The notes: generated by a model from the letters alone, not told the origin. 64,000 nucleotides of DNA from Anoxybacillus amylolyticus (GCF_001634285.1 NZ_CP015439.1:62001-126000), one strand, 5' to 3'; shown: positions 8,643-18,265, counted from the first letter of the stretch. Program-made: numbers and translations.

Positions 8643-8655
8643 GGCTGACCCAAAA
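8643..8655 (+). repeat. IS1182 left terminal inverted repeat
   Basis: GGCTGACCCAAAA, exact reverse complement of 12307-12319. The following bases (8652-8670) form a hairpin, AAAACGC with GCGTTTT. Confidence 0.85.
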
Positions 8656-8773
8656 CGCGAATGCGTTTTGAGATTAGCCCGATTTTTTTTACACTAAAAT
8701 AGAAGAATCGCCCTTTTTTCTGGTAGAATAGAGTCACCACAACAACTATCACCGGAAAAGGAGCGATTCTTTT

Positions 8774-9217
8774 ATGAAACATCATCATATTTCTTTTAAA
8801 GAGTATACCATGGATAACCTCACGTTGCCAAGCAATATTGCCGATCTCATTCCACCGGATAATATGGCTCACGTGGTTCACGAGATGGTCGAGCGCATCC
8901 CGATGGAGACGTTTCTTCCTTACTATAAAGGCGGCGGTACCTCTTCTTATCATCCAAAAATGATGACGAAAATTATCCTCTACGCGTACACCCAAAAAAT
9001 GTATCATGGCCGAGAAATTGCTCGACAATTAGAAGTACATCTTCCCCTCATGTGGTTGAGTGGGTTTCAAAAGCCGGACTTCCGTTCCATCAATCGATTT
9101 CGCTCCGAACGGATGAAAGGGCTGATTGACGACTTGTTCCGAGAAATGATCACCCTGCTTGTCGCGGACGGCTATGTCAACATGGAAGACTATTTCGTAG
9201 ATGGGACGAAAATTGAA
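8774..9217 (+). pseudogene. IS1182 transposase, N-terminal part (148 codons)
   Basis: Begins at ATG 8774 behind AAAGGAG. It contains the DUF772-type N-terminal region and ends at FVDGTKIE, where the intron starts. Joined to 11106-12212 it gives one continuous 516-residue protein reading across the junction as DGTKIE|ANANRYTFVW, the expected conserved block. Read through, this half ends two codons into the intron at a TAG. The intron lies on the opposite strand, so splicing cannot repair this mRNA. Confidence 0.85.
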
Positions 9218-11105
9218 ATCGAGTAGGAGGGGGTGATTAACCCCCGACCTCTCACACCACCGTACGTACCGTTCGGTATACGGCGGTTCCACTAAGATTG
9301 ACGCAGAAATTCGTAGCGATTATACAGACTTTTCAGCCCTCGTTGGCTCCAATAGGAGTTGTCGAGGGTTTTGTGTAGAATTGGGCTGTGGGCGATTCGC
9401 CAGTATTTCTTTCTGGTGTTTCCCCATTCGTATGCTTTGTATTCTGGAATCCCTAATCCAATCAGCTTTCTAACTCTTGTTTTAGGTTTCTTCCATTGTT
9501 TCCATTCACACATTCTCAGCCTTCTTCTTATCCACTCGTCTATTTCTTTGAATTTGCTCGGGGTATCTGCTAGCGCGAAGTATCCGCACCATCCTGTGAG
9601 GTATTGGTTCAGTCTTTCCACCCTTACTTCCATCGGATAAGGCTTCGACCGAGAAGTTATTTCTCGTATTTTTCTTTTCAGCCGTTCCATGCTTTCTTTG
9701 GCTATTCGCACCTTTGGATCTTTGTGAAAGGTGAAACTGAACCCTAGAAACTTCCGTTTCCACGGACGGTCTACTGCTGATTTCTCTCTGTTTACCTTCA
9801 ATTTTAGGTGCTGTTCGAGGAAGGTCGATACCGATTTCATCACACGCTGTCCTGCTTTCCATGACTTCACATAGATGTTGCAGTCATCCGCATATCGGAC
9901 AAATTGGTGCCCCCTTGCTTCCAACTCTTTGTCCAATTGGTCTAGGAGAATGTTGGATAGAAGTGGACTAAGCGGTCCTCCCTGCGGTGTTCCTTCTTCC
10001 GTTATTTGGACAACCCCATTTATCATGACTCCTGATTGAAGATATTTTCGTATCAACTTCAGTAGGATGCGGTCTTCGATTCGCTTGGCGAGTATCCCCA
10101 TCAATTGGTCGTGATTGACTTTATCAAAGAATTTCTCTAAGTCTATATCGACCACCCAGCGGTAACCCTCTTTGATATATTCTTTCGCCTTCCTTACCGC
10201 ATCATGAGCCCTCCGATTCGGACGAAACCCATAACTATTTTCCGAAAAGGTTGGGTCAAAGATTGGGGTTAACACTTGAGCGATTGCTTGTTGAATGAAA
10301 CGATCTGTCACGGTAGGTATTCCTAACATCCTCACTCCGCCATTTGGTTTCGGGATTTCGACACGACGTACGGGTGCAGGTTGGTAGGTTCCTGTTCTTA
10401 ACTCTTCCCGGAGGGAGTCCCAGTTTTCATAGAGATGTCTTCGTAGGTCTTTTACGGACATTCCATCGATGCCGTGACTTCCTTTATTTTGTTCCACTCG
10501 TTTGAGCGCCGTTAGAAGATTTCCACGTGACAAGATTCGTTCCATTAACATCTTCGCTTCCCTTTCTACGTGAACGAAGGTTCTCCTTATGCCAGTTCCT
10601 GCTCCACCCTCTTAGAGTCCCCCACGGGATTCACCGCTTCCTCCTCTAAGTAAGTCCTTTCGGATTGTCTGTGTTCTTCACAGGTACTGAATGCGTAGAT
10701 TTCGTTCTCTCTTCATGGTTCAGTCCTTCCCACCCTTTCTCGAGCAAGGATGGTACTATGACCTCTGCTGACTTCTGATTGTTCAGCTATCCATCACTGG
10801 ATAGGTTGCCAAGGGAACTCGGCATTCCAATCAGACCTCCCCGGGTAAGAGTGCAGTCTTTCCTTCCATCCATCTGCTTCATTTACTCGATATCACCTTC
10901 GGCAGAAAGGGCTTTGTTTTGTCGCGCAAACTCACCCAATGATACCTAGCCTCTTATGAAGTTCGTGTTCCTCAGACCGGAAGTTTGCCGCTCGCTTCCT
11001 TCAGATTCCGCGTCACCACGGACACCCTTGCGTTAAGCTAACTGCTACTTCTGCCTTCGCAGTTCGGGACTTTCACCCTATAGACTACACCCATGCCGGA
11101 CGCAC
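9218..11105 (-). mobile_element. Group II intron (class C-like), antisense to the transposase
   Basis: On the minus strand the element starts with GTGCG at 11105 and ends with ...CTCGAT at 9218, fitting the group II 5' GTGYG and 3' AY rules. Removing 9218-11105 restores the transposase frame exactly. Near the 3' end, GAACCGCC...GGTGGTGT forms a domain V-like hairpin and GGGGGTTAATCACCCCC a domain VI-like hairpin. The ~550 nt upstream of the ORF (10552-11105) are the non-coding ribozyme domains I-IV. Class C is inferred from the reverse transcriptase, which resembles GsI-IIC. Confidence 0.88.
9292..10551 (-). CDS. ltrA-like: Group II intron reverse transcriptase/maturase
   Basis: 419 aa. The RT domain carries the catalytic YADD (FVRYADDCNIYV, near residue 222), preceded by GTPQGGPLSPLLSN and the fingers motif RVEIPKPNGG. 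The maturase X domain follows (LNQYLTGWCGYF, IRRRLRMCEWKQW). No HNH endonuclease domain follows, as in class C introns. It helps fold the intron RNA and copies it into DNA at new sites. The start ATG at 10551 has GGGAAG nearby. The frame is full length, so the intron may be mobile. Confidence 0.92.
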   Translation of the reverse strand: MLMERILSRGNLLTALKRVEQNKGSHGIDGMSVKDLRRHLYENWDSLREELRTGTYQPAPVRRVEIPKPNGGVRMLGIPTVTDRFIQQAIAQVLTPIFDPTFSENSYGFRPNRRAHDAVRKAKEYIKEGYRWVVDIDLEKFFDKVNHDQLMGILAKRIEDRILLKLIRKYLQSGVMINGVVQITEEGTPQGGPLSPLLSNILLDQLDKELEARGHQFVRYADDCNIYVKSWKAGQRVMKSVSTFLEQHLKLKVNREKSAVDRPWKRKFLGFSFTFHKDPKVRIAKESMERLKRKIREITSRSKPYPMEVRVERLNQYLTGWCGYFALADTPSKFKEIDEWIRRRLRMCEWKQWKKPKTRVRKLIGLGIPEYKAYEWGNTRKKYWRIAHSPILHKTLDNSYWSQRGLKSLYNRYEFLRQS

Positions 11106-12212
11106 GCGAATGCCAACCGATACACGTTCGTTTGGCGGAAATCCGCCGAGAAATACCAAGAGAAATTACAAGCCAATGTGGATCAGCTCATCGCCCAGAT
11201 CGATGCGATCGTGGAAGAAGAAAATGCGGAAGAAATCGACGCTTCCCCTGCTTTTACTTCAAAAGAAATCCGAAAGAAAACCGAGGAGTGGGAAAAACGT
11301 TTGGAGGCCGAGCCGGACAACCAACCGTTGAAGAAGGCCGTCAAGAAGATGAAGGAAGACTACTTGCCTCGCAGTGAAAAGTACGAACACCAACTCCAAG
11401 TATGCGGGGACCGCAACAGCTATTCCAAAACGGATGCGGATGCGACGTTTATGCGTTTGAAGGAGGACCACATGCGCAACGGCCAACTGAAGCCGGCTTA
11501 TAACGTACAAGTGGGTTCTTCCGATCAGTTCGTTCTGGGGTATTCGCTTCACCAGAGACCCGGCGATACTCGTTGTCTTCTGCCACACCTAGAGACGGTT
11601 CGAGAGAAATATGGGGTGGTACCAAAACGCGTGACCGCTGACGCTGTCTATGGTTCCGAGGAAAATTACGTGAAACTCGAAGAGAAAAACATTTCCGCGT
11701 TTATCAAGTACAACACGTATGAGAAAGAGAACACACGCAAGGTCAAGAAGAACCCGCACCATCCACAGAATTGGACATACAAGAAAGAAGAGGACGTTTG
11801 GATTTGTGCGAACGGGAAAAAACTGGTCCGTATAGGAACTTCGAAGCAGACCACAGAATCTGGGTATACTTCGGTCATCCAGCACTACCAATGCCACGAA
11901 TGCGAAGGGTGTCCGTTCCGCTCGGTCTGCACAACTTCCAAGTATGGACGTACAACGCAATGGAACCCCGTCTATCACGAACAGAAACAGAAGGCTCGTG
12001 AACGACTGGAAAGTGAAGAAGGACAAGCACGATACCGCCAACGCCAAACCGACATTGAGAGTGTGTTTGGGCAAATCAAGCAAAATCGCGGATTTCGTCG
12101 CTTTGTCCTCCGAGGCCTCCAAAAAATTTCCATAGAATGGGGGCTTATTTGCGTTGCCCATAATCTCCTCAAGAAAGCCGCTAAGGACAAACAACGGTCC
12201 TTAGCGGCATAA
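11106..12212 (+). pseudogene. IS1182 transposase, C-terminal part (368 codons)
   Basis: Starts in frame with GCG AAT GCC (ANANRYTFVW). It carries a charged coiled-coil stretch, the VTADAVYGSEENY block, a Cys-rich finger (CHECEGCPFRSVC) and the C-terminal catalytic block RQTDIESVFGQIKQNRGFRR. On its own it could only be translated from an internal start such as 11178, which lacks the N-terminal domain. It is intact apart from the intron. Confidence 0.85.
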
Positions 12213-12284
12213 ACAATGGAAACAAAAGGGGGCGAATCGCCCTTTTATTTAACAAAATATGTAAAAGTAAAGAAAACTGACTCC

Positions 12285-12310
12285 AAAAGTCCGCTTTTTA
12301 GCGGACTTTT
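12285..12310. terminator. Hairpin at the IS1182 right end
   Basis: Ten-bp perfect stem AAAAGTCCGC / GCGGACTTTT with a 6-nt loop, partly overlapping the terminal repeat. It can act as a terminator in either direction and lies just downstream of the MaoC-like gene, so it may protect the element from outside transcription. Confidence 0.6.
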
Positions 12311-12319
12311 GGGTCAGCC
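12307..12319 (-). repeat. IS1182 right terminal inverted repeat
   Basis: TTTTGGGTCAGCC, exact complement of the left end at 8643-8655. Confidence 0.85.
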
Positions 12320-12321
12320 TC

Positions 12322-12792
12322 CTAAAAGTTTTCAAGCACGTGGCTATCAAGCCATGATAAAGCATATGGCGGACAAACGGTCAACGTCCCTTCGAGTACT
12401 TTTTCCCGTTCATCGCGCAACGCTTCGACGGCAACGGTGATCGAGTGGGCGTCGACATCGACAGATTTGACTTCAAACCAAAATTGCAATTGTTCATAAT
12501 GATAGACTGGTTTTAAAAAATGGATATCGTGCCGCTCGATATGGCTTCCCGGTCCGGGCAAATATTTGGAAATAGCTGATGTAATCATTCCTGTCAGCAT
12601 AATCGTTGGAACAATCGGCTTTTTCCATGGCGTTTGCGATGCATAATCATGCTGAATATATAGCGGATTTGCGTCATCTGTTAAGCCAAGGTATAGCAAC
12701 AAATCTTTATCTTCAATTTTCGCGTTGATGACCAGTTTTTCCCCGACCGTGATTTCTGATATATTTCTCCCCAATTTCCGTTTTTTTAACAT
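12322..12792 (-). CDS. MaoC-like hotdog-fold dehydratase/thioesterase
   Basis: 156 aa with the hydratase-2-type motif YLGLTDDANPLYIQHDYA (Asp and Asn-Pro-Leu conserved), typical of MaoC-domain proteins acting on acyl-CoA or acyl carriers. The exact substrate cannot be read from sequence. The ATG at 12792 has AAAGGGG upstream. The IS1182 end begins 2-3 bp after its TAG. As I recall, related thermophiles have this gene between mdh and phoP, so the mobile island was probably inserted between it and phoP. Confidence 0.8.
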   Translation of the reverse strand: MLKKRKLGRNISEITVGEKLVINAKIEDKDLLLYLGLTDDANPLYIQHDYASQTPWKKPIVPTIMLTGMITSAISKYLPGPGSHIERHDIHFLKPVYHYEQLQFWFEVKSVDVDAHSITVAVEALRDEREKVLEGTLTVCPPYALSWLDSHVLENF

Positions 12793-12837
12793 CGTTTACA
12801 CCCCTTTGTTTGGAAACCGCTTTCATCCTAGATGAAA

Positions 12838-12867
12838 ACAAACATTCGGGCTCTCCCGAATGTTTGT
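12838..12867. terminator. Bidirectional terminator after mdh
   Basis: A 13-bp perfect stem (ACAAACATTCGGG and complement) with a CTCT loop, T-runs on both sides. It ends the citZ-icd-mdh transcript. Confidence 0.88.
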
Positions 12868-12872
12868 TTTTT

Positions 12873-13811
12873 TTATCCCAATACTTTCATGACGTTTTTG
12901 ACCGACTCGACTGATTTCGCAAGTGCTGCTTTTTCTTCGTCGGTGAGCTCAAGCTCGATCACTTTTTCAATGCCGTTGCCGCCCAAAATCGTCGGTACGC
13001 CCAAATAAATGCCTTCATAGCCATATTCTCCTTCGAGGTAAGCAATCGCTGGAAGGACGCGGCGTTGATCTTTAATGATCGCTTCGACCATTTCGACAAG
13101 TGATGCGGCTGGCGCATAGTAGGCGCTGCCGTTGCCAAGCAAGTTGACGATTTCGCCGCCGCCTTTGCGCGTACGTTCTACAATTGCATCTAGCCGTTCT
13201 TTCGGAATTAATGTCTCAAGCGGAATGCCGCCTGCATAGGAATAACGGACAAGCGGAACCATGTCGTCACCGTGTCCGCCTAATACAAAGCCGGTAATGT
13301 CTTTGACGGATAGATTTAATTCTTGCGCGACAAACGTTCGGAAGCGGGCTGTATCCAACACACCTGATTGTCCGATGACGCGGTTTTTCGGAAATCCAGA
13401 TTCTTTGTACACCGTGTACGTCATCGCATCGACTGGGTTAGTCAACACAATAATGTAGCAGTTTGGCGAATATTTGACGATTTCTTTTGTGACGGCTTTC
13501 ATAATTTTTTGGTTTGTTGTCACTAAGTCATCGCGGCTCATGCCTGGTTTGCGAGCGATTCCAGCCGTGATGACGACAATGTCTGAATCCGCCGTATCCG
13601 CATAATCGGATGTGCCAATAATGTTCGCATCAAACCCTAATACAGGGCTTGATTCTAACATATCAAGCGCTTTTCCTTTCGTCGGGTTTTCTAGTTGCGG
13701 AATATCGACTAATACGACATCCCCGAGTTCTTTTTGCGCTAAAATAAACGCTGTTGTCGCCCCCGTAAATCCTGCGCCAATGACCGATATTTTTTTGCGC
13801 TTCATCGCCAT
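12873..13811 (-). CDS. mdh: Malate dehydrogenase
   Basis: 312 aa. TCA-cycle enzyme, malate + NAD to oxaloacetate. The nucleotide motif [16 protein letters not shown] (Asp that selects NAD), catalytic His in [10 protein letters not shown] and substrate Arg in [13 protein letters not shown] are all present. The frame extends three codons further up, but ATG 13811 has GAGGGG at proper spacing and starts [12 protein letters not shown], as in Geobacillus. It follows icd by 21 nt as the last gene of the citZ-icd-mdh operon. Confidence 0.95.
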   Translation of the reverse strand: MAMKRKKISVIGAGFTGATTAFILAQKELGDVVLVDIPQLENPTKGKALDMLESSPVLGFDANIIGTSDYADTADSDIVVITAGIARKPGMSRDDLVTTNQKIMKAVTKEIVKYSPNCYIIVLTNPVDAMTYTVYKESGFPKNRVIGQSGVLDTARFRTFVAQELNLSVKDITGFVLGGHGDDMVPLVRYSYAGGIPLETLIPKERLDAIVERTRKGGGEIVNLLGNGSAYYAPAASLVEMVEAIIKDQRRVLPAIAYLEGEYGYEGIYLGVPTILGGNGIEKVIELELTDEEKAALAKSVESVKNVMKVLG

Positions 13812-13832
13812 TTTCCCCATCCCCTCTCGGCT

Positions 13833-15101
13833 TTATTCCATATTGCGAATTAACGCATCCGCAAACTCTGAACATTTCACCTCAGTCGCACCTTCCATGA
13901 GGCGAGCAAAGTCGTACGTAACCACTTTCGACGCGATCGTTTTTTCCATCGAATCAATAATTAATTTCGCTGCTTCGTTCCAGCCAAGATGTTCAAACAT
14001 CATGACGCCTGATAAAATGACGGACGATGGATTCACTTTGTCTAATCCTGCGTATTTCGGCGCTGTACCATGTGTTGCTTCAAAAATCGCATGTCCTGTT
14101 TCGTAGTTAATGTTGGCCCCAGGAGCAATACCGATGCCGCCTACTTGTGCAGCGAGCGCATCAGAAATGTAGTCGCCGTTCAAGTTCATCGTTGCAACAA
14201 CGTCAAACTCGCGCGGACGAGTTAAAATTTGTTGCAAGAAAATATCGGCAATCGCATCTTTAATAATGATTTTTCCAGCTGCTTCTGCTTCCGCTTGCGC
14301 TTTGTTTGCCGCATCTTTTCCTTCTGTTTCCACGATGCGGTCGTATTCTGCCCAAGTGAACACTTTATCGCCAAATTCTTGCTCTGCTAATTCATAGCCC
14401 CAGTTTTTGAACGCCCCTTCTGTAAATTTCATAATATTTCCTTTATGCACGAGCGTTACAGATTTGCGTCCATGCTCAATTGCGTAGTTAATTGCTGCGC
14501 GGACAAGGCGTTTCGTTCCTTCTTCGGAAATCGGTTTAATGCCAATACCAGACGTTTCTGGGAAGCGGATTTTGCGAACGCCCATTTCGTTTTGCAAGAA
14601 GTCAATTACTTTTTTCACTTCTGGCGTTCCTTTTGCATATTCAATACCCGCATAAATGTCTTCCGTGTTTTCACGGAAAATGACCATGTCCGTATCTTCT
14701 GGACGCTTAACTGGAGAAGGCACGCCGTTAAAATAACGAACTGGACGCAAGCAGACAAATAAATCTAGCTCTTGACGAAGCGCAACATTTAACGAACGAA
14801 TCCCGCCACCTACTGGCGTCGTAAGTGGACCTTTAATCGCGATTATGTATTCTCGAATGACATCAAGCGTTTCTTGCGGCAACCATTCTCCTGTCAATTT
14901 GTACGCTTTTTCGCCAGCGAGCACTTCTTTCCAGACAATTTTCTTTTCGCCTTTGTATGCTTTTTCTACTGCTGCCTCTAATACGCGAGAAGCAGCTGCC
15001 CAAATGTCAGGACCCGTTCCGTCCCCTTCAATGAACGGAATAATCGGATTGTTTGGTACGTTTAACACACCGTTTGTAACCGTAATTTTTTCACCTTGCA
15101 C
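13833..15101 (-). CDS. icd: NADP-dependent isocitrate dehydrogenase
   Basis: 422 aa, matching B. subtilis Icd (423). Oxidative decarboxylation of isocitrate to 2-oxoglutarate. Substrate residues are seen in [19 protein letters not shown], with [27 protein letters not shown] and the nucleotide segment [10 protein letters not shown] chose GTG 15101 because GGAGG lies 9 nt before it; the in-frame TTG at 15110 abuts the same site and cannot use it. Second gene of the citrate branch operon. Confidence 0.95.
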   Translation of the reverse strand: MQGEKITVTNGVLNVPNNPIIPFIEGDGTGPDIWAAASRVLEAAVEKAYKGEKKIVWKEVLAGEKAYKLTGEWLPQETLDVIREYIIAIKGPLTTPVGGGIRSLNVALRQELDLFVCLRPVRYFNGVPSPVKRPEDTDMVIFRENTEDIYAGIEYAKGTPEVKKVIDFLQNEMGVRKIRFPETSGIGIKPISEEGTKRLVRAAINYAIEHGRKSVTLVHKGNIMKFTEGAFKNWGYELAEQEFGDKVFTWAEYDRIVETEGKDAANKAQAEAEAAGKIIIKDAIADIFLQQILTRPREFDVVATMNLNGDYISDALAAQVGGIGIAPGANINYETGHAIFEATHGTAPKYAGLDKVNPSSVILSGVMMFEHLGWNEAAKLIIDSMEKTIASKVVTYDFARLMEGATEVKCSEFADALIRNME

Positions 15102-15129
15102 TTGTAACAACCTCCAATGTATTTAATAT

Positions 15130-15162
15130 AAAGGGCAAGGACATATAAATTCCCCGCCCTTT
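15130..15162 (-). repeat. citZ-icd intergenic hairpin
   Basis: AAAGGGC...GCCCTTT with two mismatches in the inner stem and no strong T-run. It could be a partial attenuator or processing site giving more citZ than icd mRNA; role inferred only. Confidence 0.45.
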
Positions 15163-15175
15163 GTTTCCGTTTGTC

Positions 15176-16294
15176 TTAGCCTCTTTGCTCGATCGGCACA
15201 TACGACCGCTTCGCTGGTCCTGTATACTCGGCGCGCGGACGGATGAGGCGGTTATTTTCGTATTGTTCTAAAATGTGCGCAAGCCACCCAGACATTCGGC
15301 TTACCGCAAAAATAGGGGTAAATAAATCATGATCGATTCTTAAACAATGGTACACAGATGCCGAATAAAAATCAACGTTTGGTGGTAACGCTTTCGTCGA
15401 TGTAACAATCTCTTCGATTTTTGCCGACATTTCATACCAATGCGGCTCCCCGACAAGTTTCGTTAATTTTTCTGACATTTTTTTCAAATGTTTCGCACGT
15501 GGGTCGCCTTTCCGGTATACGCGATGACCAAATCCCATAATTTTTTCTTTGTTTTCAAGTTTTTTACGAACATATGGCTCTGCGTTTTCCACCGTGCCGA
15601 TTTCCGTGAGCATTTTCATAACCGCTTCGTTTGCTCCACCATGAAGCGGACCTTTAAGCGCACCGATGGCTGCGGTAATGCCTGAGTAAATGTCAGACAA
15701 TGTCGCAACACAGACGCGCGCTGTAAACGTCGAAGCGTTCAATTCGTGGTCAGCGTGCAATACGAGCGCTTTATCAAACGCTTCTATCGCAATTTCATTC
15801 GGCTCTGTTCCTGTTAACATATACAAGAAGTTCGCAGCGAACGTCAAATCTTTTCGTGGCGCAACTGGTTCGAGTCCTTTGCGAATGCGCGAAAACGCCG
15901 TCACAATCGTTGGAATTTTCGCTTGCAAGCGAATCGCTTTTCGATAATTTGCTTCCGGCGTCATCACGTCTGCTTCTTCGTCATACAACCCTAATAGCGA
16001 AATCGCCGTCCGCAACGCTGCCATCGGATGCACTTTATCAATTGGATATAGTTTAAAATGCTCGATGATTTCGTTTGGAACCGCTGCGTTTTCTGCTAGT
16101 TGCTTTCTTAGTTGTTCAAGCTGTTCTTTCGTTGGCAATTCGCGATGCCAAAGCAAATACACTACTTCTTCAAATGTTGCGTTTTCAGCCAACTCATCAA
16201 TATCATAGCCAGCGTACGTTAATGTGTCATCAATGATGGAGCTAATGCTAGAAGTCGTTGCAACAACCCCTTCAAGACCGCGTGTTACTGTCAT
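15176..16294 (-). CDS. citZ: Citrate synthase
   Basis: 372 aa. Condenses oxaloacetate with acetyl-CoA. Catalytic His residues are in HADHELNASTF and GALKGPLHGGANE, GFGHRVY holds another substrate His, and the Asp is in PNVDFYSASVYH. ATG 16294 has AGGAG 8 nt upstream; a GTG two codons earlier overlaps that site. First gene of citZ-icd-mdh, with a roughly 200-nt leader from the promoter near 16504-16532. Confidence 0.95.
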   Translation of the reverse strand: MTVTRGLEGVVATTSSISSIIDDTLTYAGYDIDELAENATFEEVVYLLWHRELPTKEQLEQLRKQLAENAAVPNEIIEHFKLYPIDKVHPMAALRTAISLLGLYDEEADVMTPEANYRKAIRLQAKIPTIVTAFSRIRKGLEPVAPRKDLTFAANFLYMLTGTEPNEIAIEAFDKALVLHADHELNASTFTARVCVATLSDIYSGITAAIGALKGPLHGGANEAVMKMLTEIGTVENAEPYVRKKLENKEKIMGFGHRVYRKGDPRAKHLKKMSEKLTKLVGEPHWYEMSAKIEEIVTSTKALPPNVDFYSASVYHCLRIDHDLFTPIFAVSRMSGWLAHILEQYENNRLIRPRAEYTGPAKRSYVPIEQRG

Positions 16295-16393
16295 ATACAC
16301 CTCTCCTTTTCTCTAAAAAATTCCCCTTTTCCCATTATGCTTTTCGTGATGCGAGAGCGAGCGCTTGCTCGAAATGGTAAAACAAAACGAAAA

Positions 16394-16407
16394 AGAAAAT
16401 GCTTACA
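16394..16407 (-). promoter_or_regulatory. cre-like site in the citZ leader
   Basis: TGTAAGCATTTTCT on the gene strand differs from a classic cre (TGTAAGCGTTTTCA) at two positions, including the central G. In B. subtilis citZ is subject to CcpA and CcpC control. The mismatch in the central CG lowers confidence. Confidence 0.35.
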
Positions 16408-16503
16408 TTTTATATTGTATTCATATTGTCACCCATTCATGGATGTGCAACAATAAGAATATCCACAACCATCGTACAGACAAAGAAAAAGGCGCTTGTC
16501 TAT

Positions 16504-16532
16504 ATTATAAACAATTATCTGACTTTTGTGAA
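16504..16532 (-). promoter_or_regulatory. citZ promoter (sigma-A type)
   Basis: TTCACA (16532-16527), a 17-nt spacer, TATAAT (16509-16504). Transcription would start near 16497, leaving about 200 nt of leader before citZ. Confidence 0.7.
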
Positions 16533-16578
16533 TCAAAACTGCTTATTCTTGTTCAATATTATCATAAAAAAACGATTT

Positions 16579-17028
16579 TCATAAATATTCTATCACCTTG
16601 ATTACCATATACGCAATGCCTGCCCCAATCAACGGTCCGACGGCTACTCCGTTAAAAAAGGAAACTGCAATAATTGTACCAAGCACAAGTGCAGCGGTGA
16701 TGTGTGGATCGGTTGACAGCAGCGTAATGCCGCCCCGTGCAACTAAGGCAACAAATACCCCGGACAAAAGCGCCACCCACGCTGAAACAGATTGAAGCGA
16801 CGCGATAAGCTGCTTAAACCCAATTTCACCTGTCGCAATCGGCGCTAATACCGCGATCGTAATAATCGTAACCCCCCATTGAATTCCTTTCGCTTGGATC
16901 AACAGCAGCCACTTCTCTAACCCGACGAGCTTCAGTACTAATAAACACGCTACAGCAACCATTAACGATTCATTTTTCGCCAAAAGCCCAATCCCTAACA
17001 AAAGAAGCAGAAAGATAATTTCATGCAC
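16579..17028 (-). CDS. ytwI: DUF441 family membrane protein (YtwI)
   Basis: 149 aa, almost wholly hydrophobic with about four or five membrane spans (residues 2-15, 23-45, 52-68, 80-98, 108-145). Family members have no assigned biochemical function. The start is GTG 17028, with AAGGA 9 nt upstream. It is divergent from ytvI, the conserved Bacillus context, and lies just upstream of citZ. Confidence 0.82.
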   Translation of the reverse strand: MHEIIFLLLLLGIGLLAKNESLMVAVACLLVLKLVGLEKWLLLIQAKGIQWGVTIITIAVLAPIATGEIGFKQLIASLQSVSAWVALLSGVFVALVARGGITLLSTDPHITAALVLGTIIAVSFFNGVAVGPLIGAGIAYMVIKVIEYL

Positions 17029-17131
17029 ATGTCGTCGTCCTTTCTTCTAAATTTAATGAAACTTTTTGCTTTTCATAGGCGTATAATACAGTATAATACT
17101 ATGTATACGGAAAAAATTAGGAGGTGAAACT

Positions 17132-18238
17132 TTGTCTTCGCAATATGTACAACGTCTATTCCGTTTTCTCCTTGTGATTGGGGCACTTTTTTTGGGGGTT
17201 ATCGCCATTTACTACGCCGCTACTGTTACATACCCGTTCATTATCGCATTTTTGCTTGCCTTTTTAATGAATCCAATCGTCAATTATTTAGAAAAGAAAG
17301 CAAAAATGCCGCGAGCACTTGCGGTGATCGTTTCTTTAATCGGATTGTTTGCCGTATTGGCAGGACTCGTTACACTTTTAATCGTTGAAATCGTTTCTGG
17401 CACCCAATATTTAGCGGAAGTAGTACCGAGCCATTTTCAGACGCTTGTCGTCTACATCGAAAACATCATCGCCAGCCAAATCATTCCTCTCTATAAAGAT
17501 TGGGCTGCATTGTTTAAAAACTTAGACGCTAGCCAGCAAGATACAATTATGAACAATATTCAGTCGGTTGGAACAAAAATAGCGACGACGGTCGGTCAAT
17601 TCATTCAAGACGTATTGCAACATATTCCTAAGTTACTCGGATGGCTACCGAACGCCGCAACAGTAATCATTTTTTCGCTACTCGCTACATTTTTCATCAG
17701 CAAAGACTGGTATCGTCTAAATGGTACAGTGCATCGGCTATTGCCAACAAGAGCGCGGACAAGCGGGCAAGCAGTATTTCTCAACTTAAAGCGCGCGCTA
17801 TTTGGGTTTGTAAAAGCACAAGCAACGCTCATCTCGATTACGACTGTTATTGTGTTAATCGGATTGTTGGTTTTACGCGTCGATTATGCAATTACGATTG
17901 CGTTAATTATCGGGATCGTCGATGTTTTGCCGTATTTAGGAACAGGCATTGTGTTTGTACCATGGATTATATACGCTGCTATGAGTGGGGATGTGCCGTT
18001 TGCCATTGGATTAGGGGTCTTATACGTCGTCGTTCTCGTCCAACGGCAAATTATGGAGCCGAAAATTTTATCTTCCTCTATCGGCCTTGACCCGCTCGCC
18101 ACGTTAATTGCGCTGTTTGTTGGCTTCAAACTACTTGGGTTTCTCGGGCTAATCGCCGGACCTGTGCTGCTTGTAGTCATCCGCGCCTTGCACAGTGCCA
18201 ATGTGTTTCATGACCTATGGCAATTTATTAAAGGTTAG
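17132..18238 (+). CDS. ytvI: AI-2E (UPF0118) family membrane protein YtvI
   Basis: 368 aa polytopic protein of the AI-2E transporter/permease family; some relatives export autoinducer-2 or act as Na+/H+ antiporters. The family hallmark appears in the C-terminal half (DVLPYLGTGIVFVPW, QRQIMEPKILSSSIGLDPLATL). Start is TTG 17132 behind AGGAGG. Two TATAAT-like boxes lie at 17090-17103. The substrate here is unknown. Confidence 0.85.
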   Translation: MSSQYVQRLFRFLLVIGALFLGVIAIYYAATVTYPFIIAFLLAFLMNPIVNYLEKKAKMPRALAVIVSLIGLFAVLAGLVTLLIVEIVSGTQYLAEVVPSHFQTLVVYIENIIASQIIPLYKDWAALFKNLDASQQDTIMNNIQSVGTKIATTVGQFIQDVLQHIPKLLGWLPNAATVIIFSLLATFFISKDWYRLNGTVHRLLPTRARTSGQAVFLNLKRALFGFVKAQATLISITTVIVLIGLLVLRVDYAITIALIIGIVDVLPYLGTGIVFVPWIIYAAMSGDVPFAIGLGVLYVVVLVQRQIMEPKILSSSIGLDPLATLIALFVGFKLLGFLGLIAGPVLLVVIRALHSANVFHDLWQFIKG

Positions 18239-18265
18239 GCCCTTCGTGCAAGAAGGGCTTATTTT
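18239..18265 (+). terminator. Terminator after ytvI
   Basis: GCCCTTC / GAAGGGC stem with a 6-nt loop, then TTATTTTTTT. It overlaps the 3' end of the convergent fxsA. Confidence 0.85.

Larger units (their letters stand above)
8643..12319 (+). mobile_element. IS1182-family element carrying a group II intron
   Basis: Bounded by a perfect 13-bp inverted repeat (GGCTGACCCAAAA at 8643-8655; its complement at 12307-12319), each followed inward by a hairpin. Without the 1,888-bp intron the element is about 1.79 kb, normal for IS1182. It holds one transposase gene, split by the intron. The right end stops 2 bp before the stop codon of the MaoC-like gene. I see no clear target duplication. Confidence 0.8.

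Noticed and set aside
11259-11588. Minus frames of 60-200 codons across the IS1182 transposase (also 11589-12194)
   Set aside because: Antisense to the transposase coding region, hydrophobic nonsense, no ribosome binding site.
16330-16380. GAGCGAGCGCTTGCTC palindrome as a cre in the citZ leader
   Set aside because: Flanks do not match the consensus; the site at 16394 is slightly better.
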